Notes under the pieces: generated by a model | What the model was told of the DNA's origin: nothing | Seen by the model: the letters and a program-made list of their open reading frames with translations, nothing else | Database searches by the model: none | Program-made: the position numbers and the translations under genes | From: Kitasatospora herbaricolor | Lineage (GTDB): Bacteria; Actinomycetota; Actinomycetes; Streptomycetales; Streptomycetaceae | Direction: 5' to 3' | Length of the DNA stretch: 64,000 nt | Assembly (NCBI RefSeq): GCF_030813695.1 | Contig: NZ_JAUSVA010000002.1 | Location: 8,579,501 to 8,643,500, forward strand | In this document: positions 8,440 through 16,782 of the stretch, in pieces | Numbering within the stretch: the stretch's first letter is position 1 | How the letters are laid out: each line of letters starts with the position of its first letter

Positions 8440-10413
8440 TCAGCAGGGGAAGGTGCCGCTGTAGAGGGCGTGTCCGTAGGAGGAGGTGCCGGAGCCGAAG
8501 CCGTAGACGCCGTCGTCGCTCCAGACGGCCTCGCGGAAGCCGTTGACACAGGTGGAGGCCGGCGCGACGGCGAAGCCCTCCAGGTTGTCGGCCGGCATGA
8601 CGGCCGGGTTGGTGTAGGTCACGTCGGGGACGATCGCGCCGGCGGCGTTGACCTTCATCAGGGTGTGCGTCTCGCCGCAGGTGTTGTCGCAGGTCGCGAT
8701 GACGCGCTGGGTCCCGGCGTCGAAGGTCACGTCCATCACGGAGGCCTTGCCGGTCGCGATCGTGCCGAAGGTGACGAACGTGCCGTCGGAGTTCAGGCCG
8801 TACACGTGCAGACTGCCGTCCCACTCCAGACCGGCGAAGAACAGGCCCGAGCCGTGCAGCGGGTAGTTCGCCGGGTTGTAGGCGGCGCCGGTGAGCGGGT
8901 CGACCCAGCCGTTGGCGGTCAGCCAGCTGTCCGGGACGTGGCCGACGCCTTCGAAGCCGAGGTTGGCGTCGTCCTTGCTGCCGGTGTTCAGCTGCGGGAA
9001 CTGCGCGGTCATGTCCCACTGGTGGACGGGCGTGAGCGTGGAGCCGGTCGCGGCCGGGTCGAACTCCATGATCGTGTCCTTGGGGACGGTGTTGTTGCCG
9101 TTGTCGCGCTCGGAGGTCACGTAGACGTGGCCGTTGCCGCCGACCGTCAGGCCCTCGGCGTCCGGCTGGCCGGAACCCCCGGCGAAGCGGATCTGCTTGC
9201 CGGTCGCGCTCCACGACGCGTCCGGGACCCACGTGGCGCCGCTCTTGACCAGCTTGTACAGCCAGTTCTTGTTCTTGGCGGCCCACAGCACCGACGGGTT
9301 CGTCGGGTCGAACGCCAGGCCGCTCACGTCACGGCCCTCGGGGCCGGTCGACGTGGTGAACGCGCAGACGTTGTCGGCGATGGTGACGTCCGGCCCGCCC
9401 GGCCACGCCAGGGTGCCCGCCGGGGTGGTGCCCGTACCGCCGGGCGCCTCCGGCGTGCAGCCGCTGGTCAGCGAACCGCCGCCGCCGAGCAGCTGGCCGG
9501 TCTGGCCACCGCCGCCACCGCCGCTGCCCGAGCAGGAGTTCGCACTGCCGGGCGTCGCCGTCACGGCGGTCCGGAACCAGCCGGTGCCGTTGGCGCAGCG
9601 CTCGTCCGACGGCTTGGCGCCGTCGGTCGCCCAGGTCACCGAGTCGACGGTGCTGCCGTTGCCGTCCAGGAGGAGGACCGAGTCGTTGTCGCCCAGGCCG
9701 AGGGTGGAGTTGAACGTGACGTGGCCGCCGGCGGGGATGCTGGTCGCGCTCGGCGAGGAGGACGAGACCGACACCGGGGAGTGGGTGGTGTCGTTGTCGA
9801 CGTACTTCCACGAGCCGATGCTGACCGCACTCGTGCCGCCGTTGTAGAGCTCGACGGTGTCCGAGCCGTCCGAGGTGACCTCGTTGATCCGTACCCGGCT
9901 CGCCGCCGGGAGCGAGGACGGGCAGCCCGTGGCGTTCGCGGCGCCGAACGTCGTCGCCACGGTCGTGGTCACCCACGCCCCGGTGCCGTCGCCGCCGCAA
10001 CGGGCCATCGCCGGCTTCGCCGCGTTGGTCGCCCACTCGACGCGGTCGACCACCGTGCCGTCGGCCGTGTAGATCACCAGCTTGTCCGAGTCACCCAGCC
10101 CCTTGGGCGAGTTGAAGGTGACGAAGCCGCCGGCCGGGATCGTGGTGGAGGACGGGCTGAACGACTGCGGCGAGAAGCTGTCGTCGGACATCTTCCAGCC
10201 GCTGATGCTCAGCGCGGTCGAGCCGGCGTTGTACAGCTCCACCGTGTCGTTGTTGGACGAGGTGACCTCGTTGATCCGGATGTTCTGGTAGCCGGCCGGG
10301 TCCGCGGCGGCCGCGGGCTGCGCGGCGAGTATCCCGGTGACGACGAGTCCTGAGAACGTCAGAGCCGCGGCGCAGACGGAGGCGACGCCGGTACGCGAGT
10401 GTGAGGTAGGCAC
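8440..10413 (-). CDS. Secreted protein: two lamin-tail domains plus C-terminal beta-propeller-like region
   Basis: Exported protein of 657 residues. A Sec signal peptide (basic start, hydrophobic core, cleavage near QPAAAADP) is followed by two lamin-tail domains with matching motifs IRINEVTSSNNDTVELYN and VRINEVTSDGSDTVELYN. After a Gly-rich linker comes about 300 residues of propeller-like sequence (VSGLAFDPTNPSVLWAAKN, ADNLEGFAV) resembling phytase-like or SdiA-regulated domains. GTG at 10413 is chosen because the signal peptide starts there; longer in-frame starts give no signal peptide. No ribosome site is visible. Probable roles are extracellular binding or phosphoester hydrolysis; no catalytic residues were identified. 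Confidence 0.82.
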   Translation of the reverse strand: MPTSHSRTGVASVCAAALTFSGLVVTGILAAQPAAAADPAGYQNIRINEVTSSNNDTVELYNAGSTALSISGWKMSDDSFSPQSFSPSSTTIPAGGFVTFNSPKGLGDSDKLVIYTADGTVVDRVEWATNAAKPAMARCGGDGTGAWVTTTVATTFGAANATGCPSSLPAASRVRINEVTSDGSDTVELYNGGTSAVSIGSWKYVDNDTTHSPVSVSSSSPSATSIPAGGHVTFNSTLGLGDNDSVLLLDGNGSTVDSVTWATDGAKPSDERCANGTGWFRTAVTATPGSANSCSGSGGGGGGQTGQLLGGGGSLTSGCTPEAPGGTGTTPAGTLAWPGGPDVTIADNVCAFTTSTGPEGRDVSGLAFDPTNPSVLWAAKNKNWLYKLVKSGATWVPDASWSATGKQIRFAGGSGQPDAEGLTVGGNGHVYVTSERDNGNNTVPKDTIMEFDPAATGSTLTPVHQWDMTAQFPQLNTGSKDDANLGFEGVGHVPDSWLTANGWVDPLTGAAYNPANYPLHGSGLFFAGLEWDGSLHVYGLNSDGTFVTFGTIATGKASVMDVTFDAGTQRVIATCDNTCGETHTLMKVNAAGAIVPDVTYTNPAVMPADNLEGFAVAPASTCVNGFREAVWSDDGVYGFGSGTSSYGHALYSGTFPC

Positions 10414-10749
10414 GAGGCCGAACTCTGACGTTGCAACATGGAACCGGCGTGTACTGCGGCTGAATGCCACCTGCTGGCCACCGGAACGCCAGGCGCGCGC
10501 GGTCACCACCCGACGCGTCGCCACCACCGGGCGCGTCGGCATCGCCGCTGCCGGCCAGGTGCGGCGCGGGCCTTGAGGGACCGTCCTCGCTGCAAGCCGG
10601 CGGTCACGGTCTTCCGGCGGAACTGACGGCACGGGACCGGCCGGGACCCAGGCGACGGCACGCGGGCGGGCGGGCACCGGACACGGTCGGACGCACGTCG
10701 CGCCGTCCTCGCCCCCGGCGGCGGCCTTCGCGCGCCACGGCGATGCGGA
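10414..10749. other. Intergenic region upstream of the lamin-tail gene
   Basis: 336 bases between the lamin-tail gene and the HxlR gene, both on the minus strand. I see no gene or terminator. The self-complementary octamer GTTGCAAC at 10430-10437, about 20 bases upstream of the start, is the only candidate control element. Confidence 0.4.
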
Positions 10750-11433
10750 TCAGCTCGTCCGGTCCGCCGTCCGGGTGCGCGGGGACGGGAGGCGGAAGAG
10801 GCCTCTCAGCCTGCGCAGCGCCTCCCGGTCGCCGCTGGCGCTCGCCACGCCGGTCTCGATCGCCTCCGCCATGGTGAGGGTCTGGCCGGTCAGCCGGAGG
10901 AACGCCTCCCGGCCGATCGTGACGGTCGCGTCCGGGTGCTGCGCCGGGCCGTGCAGCGCCTCGACGGCCCCGTCGGCGACCCGGGCATGGAACAGTTCGT
11001 CGTCGACGCGGAACTCGTAGACAGCGTGGAGCCCGGCGGCTGCCTCGGCGTCGAAGCAGGCCCGCAGGCCGAGGACGGCCCAGCCGGGGTGGAAGGTCTC
11101 GTCCTGGCGCCGTTCGCCCATCGCCCACTTCAGGCCCCACCGGGCGAGCTGCAGGACGGCCGGCCCGAGTTCCTCGCCCGCCTCGGTGAGGGCGTAGGCG
11201 GGGGTTCGCGCGGGCGGGGGGAGCACGACCCTGTGCGCGAGCCCCTCGCGCTCCAGGTGCTTCAGGCGGGCGGCGAGGAGTCCGGTGCCGAGGCCGCGCA
11301 GGCTGGCCTGCAGGTCGCCGTACCGCTTGGGGCCGGTCAGAAGCTCGCGGATCAGGAGCAGTGTCCAGCGCTCCCCGACGAGGTCGAGGGTACGTGCGGT
11401 CGCGCAGTACTGGTTGTACGTTCGCTGTTCCAC
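10750..11433 (-). CDS. HxlR-family regulator with C-terminal SCP2-like domain
   Basis: Winged-helix regulator of 227 residues. The N-terminal 100 residues are HxlR type (C-A-T-A-R-T-L-D-L-V-GERWTLLLIREL, then RYGDLQASL), with the family cysteine at residue 10. The C-terminal part (VADGAVEALHGPAQHPDATVTI) resembles the SCP2 sterol-carrier fold found in some actinobacterial HxlR proteins. It lies 73 bases downstream of a VOC gene in the same direction, so the two may share a transcript. Target and ligand are unknown. Confidence 0.88.
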   Translation of the reverse strand: MEQRTYNQYCATARTLDLVGERWTLLLIRELLTGPKRYGDLQASLRGLGTGLLAARLKHLEREGLAHRVVLPPPARTPAYALTEAGEELGPAVLQLARWGLKWAMGERRQDETFHPGWAVLGLRACFDAEAAAGLHAVYEFRVDDELFHARVADGAVEALHGPAQHPDATVTIGREAFLRLTGQTLTMAEAIETGVASASGDREALRRLRGLFRLPSPRTRTADRTS

Positions 11434-11506
11434 TTCGTCATTCTAGGGTCCTCCGTGAGGAATCCGATCGGCGTCGGCGGCCGGCCTCGACGGCGGCTGC
11501 CTCGTC

Positions 11507-11947
11507 TCAGCTCAGCTCCTCGGCCAGCGCGAGGATGATTCCGCTCGGCCCGCGGAGGTAGCAGAGCAGGTAGCTGTCCTCGAAGCGCGTCACCTCGCCG
11601 ACGAGTTCGGCGCCGTGCGGGCGGAGGCGGGCGAGGGTGTCCCGGAGGTCGTCGACGGCGAACATGACGCGGTGCAGGCCCAGGGTGTTCGGCGGGGTGA
11701 CCACCGGCTCCGGGGTGATCGCCTTCGGGGAGTGGTACGTCGCCAGTTCGAGCCGGCCCGGGGCGTCCGGGAGGCGCATCATCGCGATCTCGCTCCGCAT
11801 GTCGTCGAGCCCGACGACCTCTCCCGCCCAGCGTCCCTCGATCGGCGTCCTGCCTTCCAGCTCCATGCCGAGCTCGGTGAAGAAGGCGACGGCCGCGTCG
11901 AGGTCGTCGACGACGATGCCGACGTTGTCCATGCGCTGAATGGTCAT
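11507..11947 (-). CDS. VOC-family (glyoxalase/bleomycin-resistance fold) protein
   Basis: Cytoplasmic protein of 146 residues with two beta-alpha-beta-beta-beta units: it opens MTIQRMDNVGIVVDDLDAAVAFFTELG (given here in part as DNVGIVVDDLDAA) and the second unit has HRVMFAVDDLRDTLARL, ending LRGPSGIILALAEELS. Metal-ligand positions (His early, Glu near the C-terminus) are plausible but not provable by eye. It precedes the HxlR gene and could be its target. Substrate unknown. Confidence 0.85.
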   Translation of the reverse strand: MTIQRMDNVGIVVDDLDAAVAFFTELGMELEGRTPIEGRWAGEVVGLDDMRSEIAMMRLPDAPGRLELATYHSPKAITPEPVVTPPNTLGLHRVMFAVDDLRDTLARLRPHGAELVGEVTRFEDSYLLCYLRGPSGIILALAEELS

Positions 11948-12003
11948 GTCCCCGAGGATAGGTGCCAGGTCCGACAGTGCCGGCCCGGCCGGCCGTCCGA
12001 CCC

Positions 12004-12121
12004 GTCAGTACTCCTTCTTCCGGTGGTAGGGGTCGACGACCGGGCGGACCTCGAACCGGCCGGCGGTCTGCCGGGCGGGCCGCCCGGCGACACCGGAGAA
12101 GTGCTCGGCTTCCCCCCGGGG
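12004..12121 (-). pseudogene. Possible C-terminal coding remnant after the alpha/beta hydrolase
   Basis: Directly after the hydrolase stop, the same frame stays open for 38 codons to a TGA at 12004, ending VRPVVDPYHRKKEY. Third codon positions are almost all G or C, which looks like real coding sequence, yet there is no start codon after the stop. It may be the tail of a lost gene or an old extension of the hydrolase. Confidence 0.3.
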
Positions 12122-12823
12122 TCACCGAATCCGCGTCTGCCCGTCGATGGACGGACGGGCGTGGAGCAGTATCCGGGCGAGCGGCTCCGGGTCGGTCAGC
12201 AGCACGTCGTGCGGGCCGTCCAGGGCGAGCGCCCGGTAGCCGACGGCCTCGCCGAGCCTGGCGAACGGGTAGGTCGGCGGCCGGCAGTGGACGGCCGTTC
12301 CGGGGATCCGGTCGACGGCTCCGCCCAGGCGGGTCGGTTCGGTGAACGTGCGCAGCGGCTGCGGGAGCAGACGCGCGGTCAGCACCGCCGCGTCGGCGGT
12401 TTCGGTGATGCCGAACGCGGCCGGGGGCGGGGCCGGGACGAGCCGGCCCTCCCCGAGGGACCCGGCCGCCGCACGGGCGGCGTCGGCGAAGGCGGCGGGC
12501 GCCAGGTCGAACATGCTGGCGCCGTCCGGCCCCGCCCACCCGTCGACGAGCACGATGTGGCCGACGGCATCGGGCCGTGCGTCGGCGGCCTCGCGGACGA
12601 CCAGGCCGGCGTAGCTGTGCCCGACCAGGATCACCTCGCCGTCGGCCCGCACGGTGTCGAGCGCGGCGACGACGACCGCCGCGTCGTCGTGGAGCCCGCG
12701 GTCCAGGGCGGTGTTGAGGTCCGGGACGAGCGTGCGCGCCCCGGCGGCGTGCAGCAGCGGGACGATCCTGTCCCAGGCCCAGGGGCCGTGCCAGGCGCCG
12801 TGGACGAGAACGAACGTGGTCAT
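12122..12823 (-). CDS. Alpha/beta hydrolase (methyl-ester esterase-like)
   Basis: Cytoplasmic hydrolase of 233 residues related to the small plant-type methyl-ester esterases and similar bacterial enzymes. It begins MTTFVLVHGAWHGPWAWDR, has the nucleophile elbow GHSYAG, and the late Asp/His (GPHDVLLTDPEPLA) of the catalytic triad. The ATG at 12823 follows ACGGAGGAT, so a much longer frame reaching 13234 is rejected. It is divergent from ohr, with 196 bases between them. Confidence 0.85.
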   Translation of the reverse strand: MTTFVLVHGAWHGPWAWDRIVPLLHAAGARTLVPDLNTALDRGLHDDAAVVVAALDTVRADGEVILVGHSYAGLVVREAADARPDAVGHIVLVDGWAGPDGASMFDLAPAAFADAARAAAGSLGEGRLVPAPPPAAFGITETADAAVLTARLLPQPLRTFTEPTRLGGAVDRIPGTAVHCRPPTYPFARLGEAVGYRALALDGPHDVLLTDPEPLARILLHARPSIDGQTRIR

Positions 12824-12968
12824 CGGGGATCCTCCGTACGAAGTGGGGCAGCGCCCGGCCGGTGGACTCCGCCCGGGGCGGCGGTCGGTGGCCGGCGGGT
12901 CGATGGGGCGTTCTCCGGACCGCCCGTCGGCCCGGGGGCGTGGAGCTGATGGTACGTCATTGACTTCT

Positions 12969-12996
12969 TGATTTTGAAGTGTCAGATTCTGAATCA
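12969..12996. promoter_or_regulatory. AT-rich repeat upstream of ohr, candidate operator
   Basis: GATTTTGAA at 12970-12978 is repeated as GATTCTGAA at 12985-12993, within a segment that begins TGATT and ends AATCA. It is 25-50 bases before the ohr start, in an unusually AT-rich patch, so it could be a promoter and MarR/OhrR-type control site. It does not match the classic OhrR operator. Confidence 0.4.
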
Positions 12997-13019
12997 GGTA
13001 GCAACGAGGGGAGTTCAGG

Positions 13020-13448
13020 ATGACCAAGGCGCGGTACACGGCGCGGGCCCACGTCACCGGTGGCAGGAGCGGCCACGGCCGTACGTACGACGGCCGGCTG
13101 GATCTGGAGCTGCGGCAGCCCGAGGAGCTGGGCGGGGACGGCGAGGGCGCCAACCCCGAGCAGCTGTTCGCGATCGGTTTCGCGGCCTGCTTCGGCACGA
13201 CGCTCGCACTGGTCGGGCAGCGCGGCGGGCTCAAGGCGGACGACGTGGAGATCGACTCGTCGGTCTCACTGGTCCCGGCCGACGGCGGACGCCTTCAGCT
13301 GGCCGTCGAGCTGCGGATCGAGTTGCCCTCGGTCACCGCCGAGCAGGCGGTCGAACTGGTCAGGACGGCCGACCAGGTCTGCCCGTACTCCGGTGCCACC
13401 CGGGGCAACATCGACGTGGCACTGGTGGTCGGCGGCACCCGGGTGTGA
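13020..13448 (+). CDS. ohr: Organic hydroperoxide resistance protein
   Basis: Thiol peroxidase of the Ohr/OsmC family, 142 residues, which reduces organic hydroperoxides using a reactive cysteine pair. Both cysteines are visible: the peroxidatic one in IGFAACFGTTL and the resolving one in ADQVCPYSGATRGN. The start ATG at 13020 follows GAGGGGAG. It stands alone, with a terminator hairpin just downstream and an AT-rich repeat upstream. No ohrR regulator is adjacent. Confidence 0.93.
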   Translation: MTKARYTARAHVTGGRSGHGRTYDGRLDLELRQPEELGGDGEGANPEQLFAIGFAACFGTTLALVGQRGGLKADDVEIDSSVSLVPADGGRLQLAVELRIELPSVTAEQAVELVRTADQVCPYSGATRGNIDVALVVGGTRV

Positions 13449-13454
13449 CAACCC

Positions 13455-13483
13455 GCCCGCTCCCCTCGCCGGGGGGAGCGGGC
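13455..13483 (+). terminator. Terminator hairpin after ohr
   Basis: Perfect 11-bp stem (GCCCGCTCCCC and its complement) with a 7-base loop, six bases past the ohr stop. Confidence 0.75.
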
Positions 13484-13599
13484 ACCGCCACCGGAGCCGG
13501 GCGCCTCGCGCCCGCCGGCCGGCTCCCCTGCGCATCCAGGGCGGAGGACAGGCCGATCACCCGGGTTTCGCCCCCGCGATCGAAGGCACACTGGCCGAC

Positions 13600-13971
13600 A
13601 TGCCTCTTTCACTGCATCACATCGTCATCGACGCCCACGACCTGCCCGCCCTCGCCCGGTTCTGGGCCGGGGTACTGGGCTGGCAGATCCTGTCCGAGCG
13701 GGAGCGGGAGGTCGTGATCGGGCCGGACGCGACGGCGCCGGTGGGCATCTGCTTCATGCCGGTGACGGACCGCAAGACCACCAAGAACCGTCTGCATCTC
13801 GATCTGACCGCCGCCGCGGAGGACCGCGAGGACGAGATCGAGCGCATCCTCGCCCTCGGCGCCCGTCGGGCGGAGGTCGGGCAGCGCGGCGACGAGTCGT
13901 GGACCGTGCTGGCCGATCCGGAGGGGAACGAGTTCTGCGTGGTCCGTCCGAAGGAGACCCTGATCGGCTGA
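13600..13971 (+). CDS. VOC-family protein (glyoxalase-like)
   Basis: Small protein of 123 residues: LHHIVIDAHDLPALARFWAG at the N-terminus, a middle KNRLHLDL stretch and LADPEGNEFCVV near the end, which is the glyoxalase-like domain seen in many actinobacterial single-domain VOC proteins. ATG 13600 is chosen because the domain begins there and a GAAGG lies upstream. It has no co-directional neighbour close enough for an operon. Substrate unknown. Confidence 0.85.
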   Translation: MPLSLHHIVIDAHDLPALARFWAGVLGWQILSEREREVVIGPDATAPVGICFMPVTDRKTTKNRLHLDLTAAAEDREDEIERILALGARRAEVGQRGDESWTVLADPEGNEFCVVRPKETLIG

Positions 13972-14046
13972 CGGCCCGGGACTCCGCCATGGCCCCCGGA
14001 CCGTCGGGCCGTGGCCGCCGTCAGTCCCCGTCGGCCCGGGGGATTC

Positions 14047-14073
14047 GATCTAGGCCATGATCTGGCCTAGATC
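14047..14073. promoter_or_regulatory. Perfect 11-bp palindrome upstream of the DinB gene
   Basis: GATCTAGGCCA and its exact reverse complement separated by TGATC. The site lies 70 bases before the DinB-family start and is AT-richer than its surroundings, the usual look of a dimeric repressor operator. No regulator gene is adjacent. Confidence 0.6.
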
Positions 14074-14143
14074 CCTTCTATCGTTTCTCTTGTCGACGGA
14101 ACAGACGGACAGACGGAACAGCACCTCACGAAGGCGGCGAATC

Positions 14144-14683
14144 ATGACCGAGACCACCACCCTGACCCCGGCCCTCACCGGCGAGCGCGCGGATCTGCTG
14201 GAGCAGCTCGGCAAGGCACGGTTCTTCCTGCGCTTCACCGCGAACGAGCTGTCCGACGCGCAGGCCGCCGAGCGCTCCACCGTGAGCGAGCTCTGCGTGG
14301 GCGGACTGGTCAAGCACGTCACCGGCGTGGAGCAGGCCTGGCTCGCGTTCATCCTCGAAGGCCCGTCCGCGATGCCCGACTTCACCGCCATGACCGAGCA
14401 GGACCTGGCCGACCGCCGGGACGGCTTCAGGCTGCTGCCCGGTGAGACGCTGGCGGGGGTGCTCGCCGACTACGCCGAAACCGCCCGCCGGACGGACGAA
14501 CTGGTCGCCACGCTGCCCGACCTGGACGCCTCCCACCCGCTGCCGAAGGCTCCCTGGTTCGACGGCGACGTCCGGTGGTCGGCCCGCCGCGTCCTGCTCC
14601 ACATCATCGCCGAGACCGCCCAGCACGCCGGTCACGCCGACATCATCCGCGAGGCCCTGGACGGCGCCAAGAGCATGGGCTGA
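14144..14683 (+). CDS. DinB-family (DUF664) protein
   Basis: Four-helix-bundle protein of 179 residues of the DinB / mycothiol-dependent enzyme superfamily. The three metal-binding histidines appear to be present: VKHVTGVEQAW near 65, and the HIIAETAQHAGHADIIRE segment near 160. Members often use mycothiol or bacillithiol in detoxification. The ATG at 14144 is chosen over an open frame back to 14057 because the palindromic operator and promoter lie in that stretch. A terminator follows. Confidence 0.87.
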   Translation: MTETTTLTPALTGERADLLEQLGKARFFLRFTANELSDAQAAERSTVSELCVGGLVKHVTGVEQAWLAFILEGPSAMPDFTAMTEQDLADRRDGFRLLPGETLAGVLADYAETARRTDELVATLPDLDASHPLPKAPWFDGDVRWSARRVLLHIIAETAQHAGHADIIREALDGAKSMG

Positions 14684-14697
14684 CCCTCCCCGTACTG

Positions 14698-14725
14698 CTG
14701 CGGCCCGGCCACCGCCGGGCCGCAG
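14698..14725 (+). terminator. Terminator hairpin after the DinB gene
   Basis: Perfect 12-bp GC stem (CTGCGGCCCGGC) with a CACC loop, 15 bases after the stop codon. Confidence 0.75.
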
Positions 14726-14741
14726 TCGCGTTCGCGGCCGC

Positions 14742-14826
14742 CCGGCGGGTCGGTGCGCCCGGCGGGTCGGTGCGCCCGGCGGGTCGGTGCGCCCGGCGGG
14801 TCGGTGCGCCCGGCGGGTCGGTGCGC
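14742..14826. repeat. Five exact copies of a 17-bp tandem repeat
   Basis: CCGGCGGGTCGGTGCGC repeated five times without a mismatch, in the space between the DinB terminator and the TANGO2-like gene. The unit is not a multiple of three, so it is not coding. It ends 67 bases before the next start codon, so it may sit in a promoter. Confidence 0.95.
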
Positions 14827-14893
14827 CCGGCCACCGGTCCGGGGTCCCGTGGGAGGATCACAGGCAGGGACCGCCGAGGTGAGGGGATGCGCC

Positions 14894-15709
14894 GTGTGCA
14901 CCGTGTTCGTGAGTTTCGATCCCGGCTCGCCGGTGCCGGTCCTGGTCCTCGCAGCCCGGGACGAGTACGCCGACCGGGCCTGGCTGCCGCCGGCCCGGCA
15001 CTGGCCGGACCGGCCGCGGCTGCTGGGCGGCCTCGATCTGCTGGCGGGCGGCACCTGGCTGGCCGTGGACCCGGGCGGCGCGGGCCGGGTGCCCCTTCTC
15101 TCCTGCGTCCTGAACGGGTTCGGGGTCCCCGCCGACCCGGCCGGCCGTCTCTCGCGCGGAGAACTGCCTCTGCTGGCGGCGCAGGGCGACCGTCTCACCG
15201 ACCGTGACTGGCCTCGCTACGACCCCTTCCACCTGATCACCGCCGGGCCGGACGCGGTGTCCATGCTGGGGTGGAGCGGCACCGAGCTCACCCGCCGGGC
15301 GCTGGAGCCGGGTCTGCACGCCGTGATCAACGACGGGATGGAGGGCCTCGCCGAGCACCGTACGTCCTCCCGGCGCGCCTCGCGGATGATGGCCGCCCGG
15401 CTCGCGTACTTCCGGCCCCGGCTGGCGGCCGTCCACCGGCCGGAGCCGCCGACCGCAGCCGCCCCCGGGGCCGTCGCCCCGACCGCCGATGTGTGGGGCG
15501 ACTGGGCGCCGATCGCGGACGGCGACGGGCTGGACCGCACGGATCCGGCCGCGCTCGTCCAGCGCCGCGACTTCGGCGAGGGCCGGATCTGGGCGACCAC
15601 CTCGCTCGCGCTGGTGGGACTCGGCCGCAGCGCGGTCCGCTACGACTTCAACCCGGCGCCGGGCAACGCCGCCTGGTACCCGGTCGACACCCGGCCGGCC
15701 GGCGACTGA
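14894..15709 (+). CDS. NRDE-family (TANGO2-like) protein
   Basis: Protein of 271 residues with the family signature AARDEYADRAW near residue 22 and an N-terminal Met-Cys, the cysteine that would be exposed as in Ntn-type hydrolases. The bacterial family is poorly characterised; the eukaryotic TANGO2 is linked to haem and lipid handling. GTG at 14894 is chosen because it gives the Met-Cys start and follows GAGGTGAGGGG; upstream in-frame codons run through the 17-bp repeat. It is transcribed alone, convergent with the lipid-kinase gene. Confidence 0.85.
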   Translation: MCTVFVSFDPGSPVPVLVLAARDEYADRAWLPPARHWPDRPRLLGGLDLLAGGTWLAVDPGGAGRVPLLSCVLNGFGVPADPAGRLSRGELPLLAAQGDRLTDRDWPRYDPFHLITAGPDAVSMLGWSGTELTRRALEPGLHAVINDGMEGLAEHRTSSRRASRMMAARLAYFRPRLAAVHRPEPPTAAAPGAVAPTADVWGDWAPIADGDGLDRTDPAALVQRRDFGEGRIWATTSLALVGLGRSAVRYDFNPAPGNAAWYPVDTRPAGD

Positions 15710-15849
15710 CCTCGCGGCGAGCGGACGTCGGGCCTCCACGTCGCGGCCGCTCCCGGCCGGTACACGATCACCACCCAGCAGGACGCCGGCCGGCGTGCGG
15801 CTCTCCTGATCCGGGCGCCGGCCCCGCCCCGACCGGCAGGGCCGGCGCC

Positions 15850-16782
15850 TCAGCGCGCGGTCGCGCCGGGGACGAGGACGTCGAGCGACCGCGGCAGGAT
15901 CCGGACCTCGGCCGGCAGCGGGCCGACGTACTCGCCGTCCGCGTACGCGTTGATCCCCGGGGACTCGATCCGCAGCGAAGCCGTCCGGTGGGTCTCCACC
16001 TCGGAGCGCCGCACGTGGGTGCCCTTGAACACGGTCGGGAAGAATCGTGCCACCCGCAGGCGGGGCATGGCGTGCACGAGGGTGACGTCGAACAGGCCGT
16101 CGGTGCGGTCGGCCCCCGGGCAGATCACCATCCCGCCGCCGTAGCTGCGGGTGTTGCCGACGGCCGCCAGGGTCAGCGGGCGGTCGACGACCGTGCCGTC
16201 CGCCAGCACCAGCCGGAACGGCAGCGGCCGCAGGTTGGCGAACTCGACCAGGATGGCCAGGTTGTAGCGCATCCGGCCGTGCGGCCAGCGGAGCTGGTTG
16301 GTCCGGTCGCTGACCAGCGAGTCGAACCCGGTGGCCAGCACCGAGCCGAAGACCCGGACGGTCCCGTCGGCGGCCTGGATCCGGCCGAGGTCGACGCTCT
16401 CCACCCGCCCGTCGACGATCACGTCCGCCGCGGCCTCGGGGGCCTTGAGCGGGATCCCGAACTCGCGGGCGTGGTCGTTGCCGGTGCCGGCCGGGATCAC
16501 GCCGAGCGGCACCCCGTTGCCGGCGAGGGCCTGCAGGGCGAGGCTGATCATGCCGTCGCCGCCCGCGACCACCAGCGCGCCGGTGCCCCGGGCGACCGCC
16601 TCGCGGGCCAGTCGCAGGGAGTGCGCGGCGTTGCTGCCGGTGGTGGCGAGGACCTCGACGCCGCGCTCGCGCAGCCGGGCGGCCGCCCGCCGGGCGGCCT
16701 TCTCGGCCCGGCCGCCGCCCGCGGCCGGGTTGGTGAGCAGGGTGACCTCGCGGATCGGCCCCGCGGCCGCGGGCCCGCTCAC
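15850..16782 (-). CDS. Diacylglycerol-kinase-family lipid kinase
   Basis: Cytoplasmic lipid kinase of 310 residues of the DagK/YegS class. The catalytic-domain motifs are clear: LLTNPAAGGGRAEKAAR at the start, GGDGMISLALQAL and IPAGTGNDHAREFG for nucleotide binding, and the C-terminal DGEYVGPLP. Its GTG start overlaps the stop of the oxidase gene (GTGA), so the two are translated together. The link with the alkyl-DHAP-synthase-like gene suggests phosphorylation of an ether or diacyl lipid; that is inference. Confidence 0.9.
   Translation of the reverse strand: MSGPAAAGPIREVTLLTNPAAGGGRAEKAARRAAARLRERGVEVLATTGSNAAHSLRLAREAVARGTGALVVAGGDGMISLALQALAGNGVPLGVIPAGTGNDHAREFGIPLKAPEAAADVIVDGRVESVDLGRIQAADGTVRVFGSVLATGFDSLVSDRTNQLRWPHGRMRYNLAILVEFANLRPLPFRLVLADGTVVDRPLTLAAVGNTRSYGGGMVICPGADRTDGLFDVTLVHAMPRLRVARFFPTVFKGTHVRRSEVETHRTASLRIESPGINAYADGEYVGPLPAEVRILPRSLDVLVPGATAR

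Noticed and set aside
15710-15849. Open frame after the TANGO2-like stop (contains GRYTITTQQDAGRRAALLIRA in part).
   Set aside because: Too short, no start codon and no recognised ending; weaker than the similar case at 12004.
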